Of a stretch of 64,000 nt of DNA, positions 61,919 through 64,000 are shown piece after piece. The stretch is from Streptomyces sp. NBC_01335 (GTDB taxonomy: Bacteria > Actinomycetota > Actinomycetes > Streptomycetales > Streptomycetaceae): contig NZ_CP108370.1 in NCBI RefSeq assembly GCF_035953295.1, forward strand, positions 310,001 to 374,000, written 5' to 3'. The notes beneath the pieces were generated by a model that did no database searches, had not been told where the DNA came from, and saw nothing but the letters and a program-made list of their open reading frames with translations. The translations under genes and the position numbers were made by a program. Each line of letters opens with the position of its first letter. The stretch's first letter is position 1.

Positions 61919-63714
61919 GCGACACCACGACCGGGGCCGGCCCTTCGGCCGGGCCGCCGCCCGGAGCGGAGGGGCCCGGCGTGGCGGCGCCCCGCCGGGC
62001 GCCCCACCCCGAGCCGGGGTTGCCGGTGCCCGGGGGGCCGGCGGGTGACACCGTAGCCACCGAAGAGGCGGCGTCCCGCCGTTCCTCCCCGGTGCTGTCG
62101 CGGTTCCTGGCCCGCGCCGCCGCGGCGACGGCGGGGCTGACGCTGGTCGGTGCCGTGCTGGGGCTGCTCCGCGACCAGACCGTCGCCCACTTCTTCGGCG
62201 CGGGCGGCGACAGCGACGCGTTCCTGGTCGCCTGGACCGTACCGGAGATGGCGGCGACGCTGCTCATCGAGGACGGGATGGCGCTGCTGCTGGTCCCGGC
62301 GTTCAGCCAGGTACTGGCCCGCCGGGCGGCCCCGGCCGGGCTCGCCGGGCCGTTCGGTGCCCCCGAGGAGCCGGTCCGCGCGTTCGTGGCGGCGACCCTC
62401 CCGAGGCTCTTCACCCTGCTGGCCGGGGGCGCCGCGCTGCTGTTCGCGGGCGCTCCCTGGGTGGTCCGGATGCTGGCCCCCGGGCTGGCGGATCCCCGGC
62501 TGGCCGTGGACTGCACCCGGCTGACCGCCGTCACGGTGCTCACCTTCGGGGTCACCGGATACTTCAGCGCGGCGCTGCGGGCGCACGGGAGTTTCGGCCC
62601 TCCGGCCGCCGTCTACGTCGCGTACAACGTCGGCATCATCGCGACGACCCTGGGTCTGCACGCGGTGTGGGGGGTGCGGGCGGCGGCGGTGGGGGTGGCG
62701 GCGGGCAGCGTACTGATGGTCCTGGTGCAGATCCCCTCCTTCTGCTCCCGGGTCCTCACCCGCGAGCGCGGCGGGCGCGCGAAGCTCCCGGAGCTCCCGG
62801 AGCTCCTGGAGGCCGACGCCACCGCCGTATCCGGCGCGCCGCGCTCCGCCCCACGGCTGCCCGGTGCCGCCGTGCTCGCGCCCGTGCTGCTCTTCGTGGT
62901 TTGCCGTCAGGCGCAGGTCCTGGTGGAACGGTTCCTCGCCTCCACGCTGCCCGCCGGTTCCATCTCGCACCTGAACTACGCGCAGAAGGTCGCGCAGATG
63001 CCGATGGTGTTGTCGTTGATGATCTGCACGGTGACCTTCCCCGTGGTCGCGCAGGCGATGGCGGACGGCGACCGGGAGAGCGCCCGGCTGCGGGTCGAGC
63101 GCGATCTGGCGCTGGCCGCGCTGGTGGTCCTGCTCGGCACCGCGATGGTCGTCGGGTACGCCCCGCAGATCATCGAAGTCCTCTTCCAGCGCGGGGCGTT
63201 CGGCGCGGAGGACACCCGGGCCACCGCCGGGGTGATGCGGGTCTACGCGCTCGGTCTCCTCGGCCACTGCCTGGTCGGCGCGCTCGGCCGGCCGTTCTTC
63301 TCCTCCGGGCGCCCCACCTGGTACCCCGGCTTCGCGATGGCGACCGGGCTGGTCGTCACGACCGGTACCGGCTTCGCCGTGACGTACTCCTACGGCGTTC
63401 TCGGCATCGCCGCCGCGAACGCGGTGGGGATCACCGTCACGGCGGCGCTCCTCCTCCAGGGGCTCGGTTCCCGGGTGGTCGCCATCGAGGTACGGGCCGT
63501 GAGCCTCTCCCTCCTCCGCCTGGCGGTGCCGGCCGCCGTCGCCGCCGCGGCCGGCTGGGGATCGGCGGGCGTGGTCACCGATCCCCTCCTGGGCCTCGCG
63601 GCGGGATGCGTCCTCGTGCCTTCCGTCTTCCTCCTCACCGGACGCGTGTGCCGGGTTCCCGAAGTCGTCCATCTGCTGGCCCTGACCCGACAGAGGTTTC
63701 TCCATGGCAACTGA
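61915..63714 (+). CDS. MurJ/MviN-like lipid-linked oligosaccharide flippase
   Basis: 599 residues from GTG 61915, overlapping the ligase stop in a GTGA. A Pro-rich N-terminus (about 1-55), then about 13-14 helices of the MOP superfamily: VGAVLGLLRDQTVAHFFGAG, DAFLVAWTVPEM, SISHLNYAQKVAQMP and VLFQRGAFGAEDTRATAG (the RGAF motif of MurJ). It probably flips the EPS precursor in place of a Wzx flippase. The chromosomal murJ for peptidoglycan is expected elsewhere. Confidence 0.91.
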   Translation: MSDTTTGAGPSAGPPPGAEGPGVAAPRRAPHPEPGLPVPGGPAGDTVATEEAASRRSSPVLSRFLARAAAATAGLTLVGAVLGLLRDQTVAHFFGAGGDSDAFLVAWTVPEMAATLLIEDGMALLLVPAFSQVLARRAAPAGLAGPFGAPEEPVRAFVAATLPRLFTLLAGGAALLFAGAPWVVRMLAPGLADPRLAVDCTRLTAVTVLTFGVTGYFSAALRAHGSFGPPAAVYVAYNVGIIATTLGLHAVWGVRAAAVGVAAGSVLMVLVQIPSFCSRVLTRERGGRAKLPELPELLEADATAVSGAPRSAPRLPGAAVLAPVLLFVVCRQAQVLVERFLASTLPAGSISHLNYAQKVAQMPMVLSLMICTVTFPVVAQAMADGDRESARLRVERDLALAALVVLLGTAMVVGYAPQIIEVLFQRGAFGAEDTRATAGVMRVYALGLLGHCLVGALGRPFFSSGRPTWYPGFAMATGLVVTTGTGFAVTYSYGVLGIAAANAVGITVTAALLLQGLGSRVVAIEVRAVSLSLLRLAVPAAVAAAAGWGSAGVVTDPLLGLAAGCVLVPSVFLLTGRVCRVPEVVHLLALTRQRFLHGN

Positions 63715-64000
63715 CCCGTCGGCGCGAGTCGCCGCACCCCGCTCCGCCCGTCCTCGCCCGGCCGCCGCCCGGCCGTGGATCTGGACCTACCACTCGGTGG
63801 GCGACCCCACGGACGACCCGTACGGGATCACCGTCTCCCCCGAACGCCTGGACGCCCAACTGGCCTGGCTGCGAGGCCGCCGGCTGACGGGAGTGGCGGT
63901 GGGGACCCTGCTGCGCGCGCACGCCGGGGGCAGGCGCGGCCTGGTGGGCCTGACCTTCGACGACGGTTACGCGGACTTCGTGGACGAGGCCCTGCCGGTG
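63704..64000 (+). CDS. Polysaccharide deacetylase, N-terminal part (cut by the right edge)
   Basis: 99 codons from the ATG at 63704, overlapping the flippase gene by 11 bp, with GAGG seven bases upstream. It begins with an Ala/Arg-rich stretch, then WIWTYHSVGDPTDDPYGITV and the NodB metal motif LTFDDGYADFVDEAL. It likely trims acetyl groups from the polymer or a precursor. There is no signal peptide, so the action may be cytoplasmic. The rest is outside the window. Confidence 0.88.
   Translation, partial: MATDPSARVAAPRSARPRPAAARPWIWTYHSVGDPTDDPYGITVSPERLDAQLAWLRGRRLTGVAVGTLLRAHAGGRRGLVGLTFDDGYADFVDEALPV

Overview
The window is high-GC actinobacterial DNA and almost certainly Streptomyces. 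The reasons are G/C-rich third codon positions, many GTG/TTG starts, ATGA/GTGA gene overlaps, a WhiB-family protein, a LytR-CpsA-Psr protein, many secreted polysaccharide-degrading enzymes, and a gamma-butyrolactone type receptor with an AfsA homologue. Most genes here are accessory or niche functions. No rRNA, tRNA, CRISPR array or insertion sequence was seen.

Left third (1-32 kb). A P450 fragment, a secreted Tat-type DyP peroxidase and a secreted GH13 amylase with starch-binding modules come first. From 5.4 to 16.4 kb, all on the minus strand, lies a sugar locus: a secreted GH2 glycosidase with PA14 and LamG modules, a YtfQ-like lipoprotein, a double ATPase, two permeases, a LacI regulator and aldose 1-epimerase. 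The composition suggests galactofuranose (or arabinose/galactoside) scavenging. Next are a frameshifted MFS gene behind an attenuator-like leader, an AxeA-like acetyl xylan esterase with xylanase-type upstream elements, a discoidin/beta-helix secreted protein behind paired 12-bp palindromes, an aminoglycoside kinase homologue, an RsbW-like ATPase, a PL11 rhamnogalacturonan lyase, WhiB and SpoIIE-type regulators, and an LCP cell-wall protein.

Middle (32-50 kb). A probable 10-kb minus-strand operon (43.1 to 32.8 kb) encodes nitronate monooxygenase, a YciI/ABM-like protein, a TcuA-like FAD dehydrogenase, a DRE-TIM aldolase, an alpha/beta-hydrolase lacking its nucleophile serine, an isopropylmalate-dehydrogenase::RraA fusion, an amidohydrolase-like protein and PEP carboxylase. 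I know of no described pathway with this gene set. Upstream lie a LysR gene and a complete signalling cassette: TetR, HAD phosphatase, acyl-CoA-dehydrogenase-like flavoprotein and AfsA homologue, divergent from a ScbR/ArpA-type receptor. A perfect 11+11 bp palindrome of the autoregulatory-element (ARE) type lies between afsA and the receptor gene, and an ARE-like site lies upstream of lysR. My main hypothesis is a butyrolactone/butenolide-like hormone circuit controlling this organic-acid operon through LysR.

Right (49-64 kb). Here are an MFS exporter with a divergent ArsR regulator, RNase HI, an SDR, an ABC exporter behind a SoxR-type box in a 19-bp-spaced promoter, membrane proteins, an EEP-family phosphatase/nuclease, and the start of an exopolysaccharide cluster: GT4 transferase, polyprenyl-phosphate sugar transferase, O-antigen ligase-like protein, MurJ-like flippase and a polysaccharide deacetylase cut by the right edge.

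Functions are inferred from motifs recognised by eye. No database search was run.
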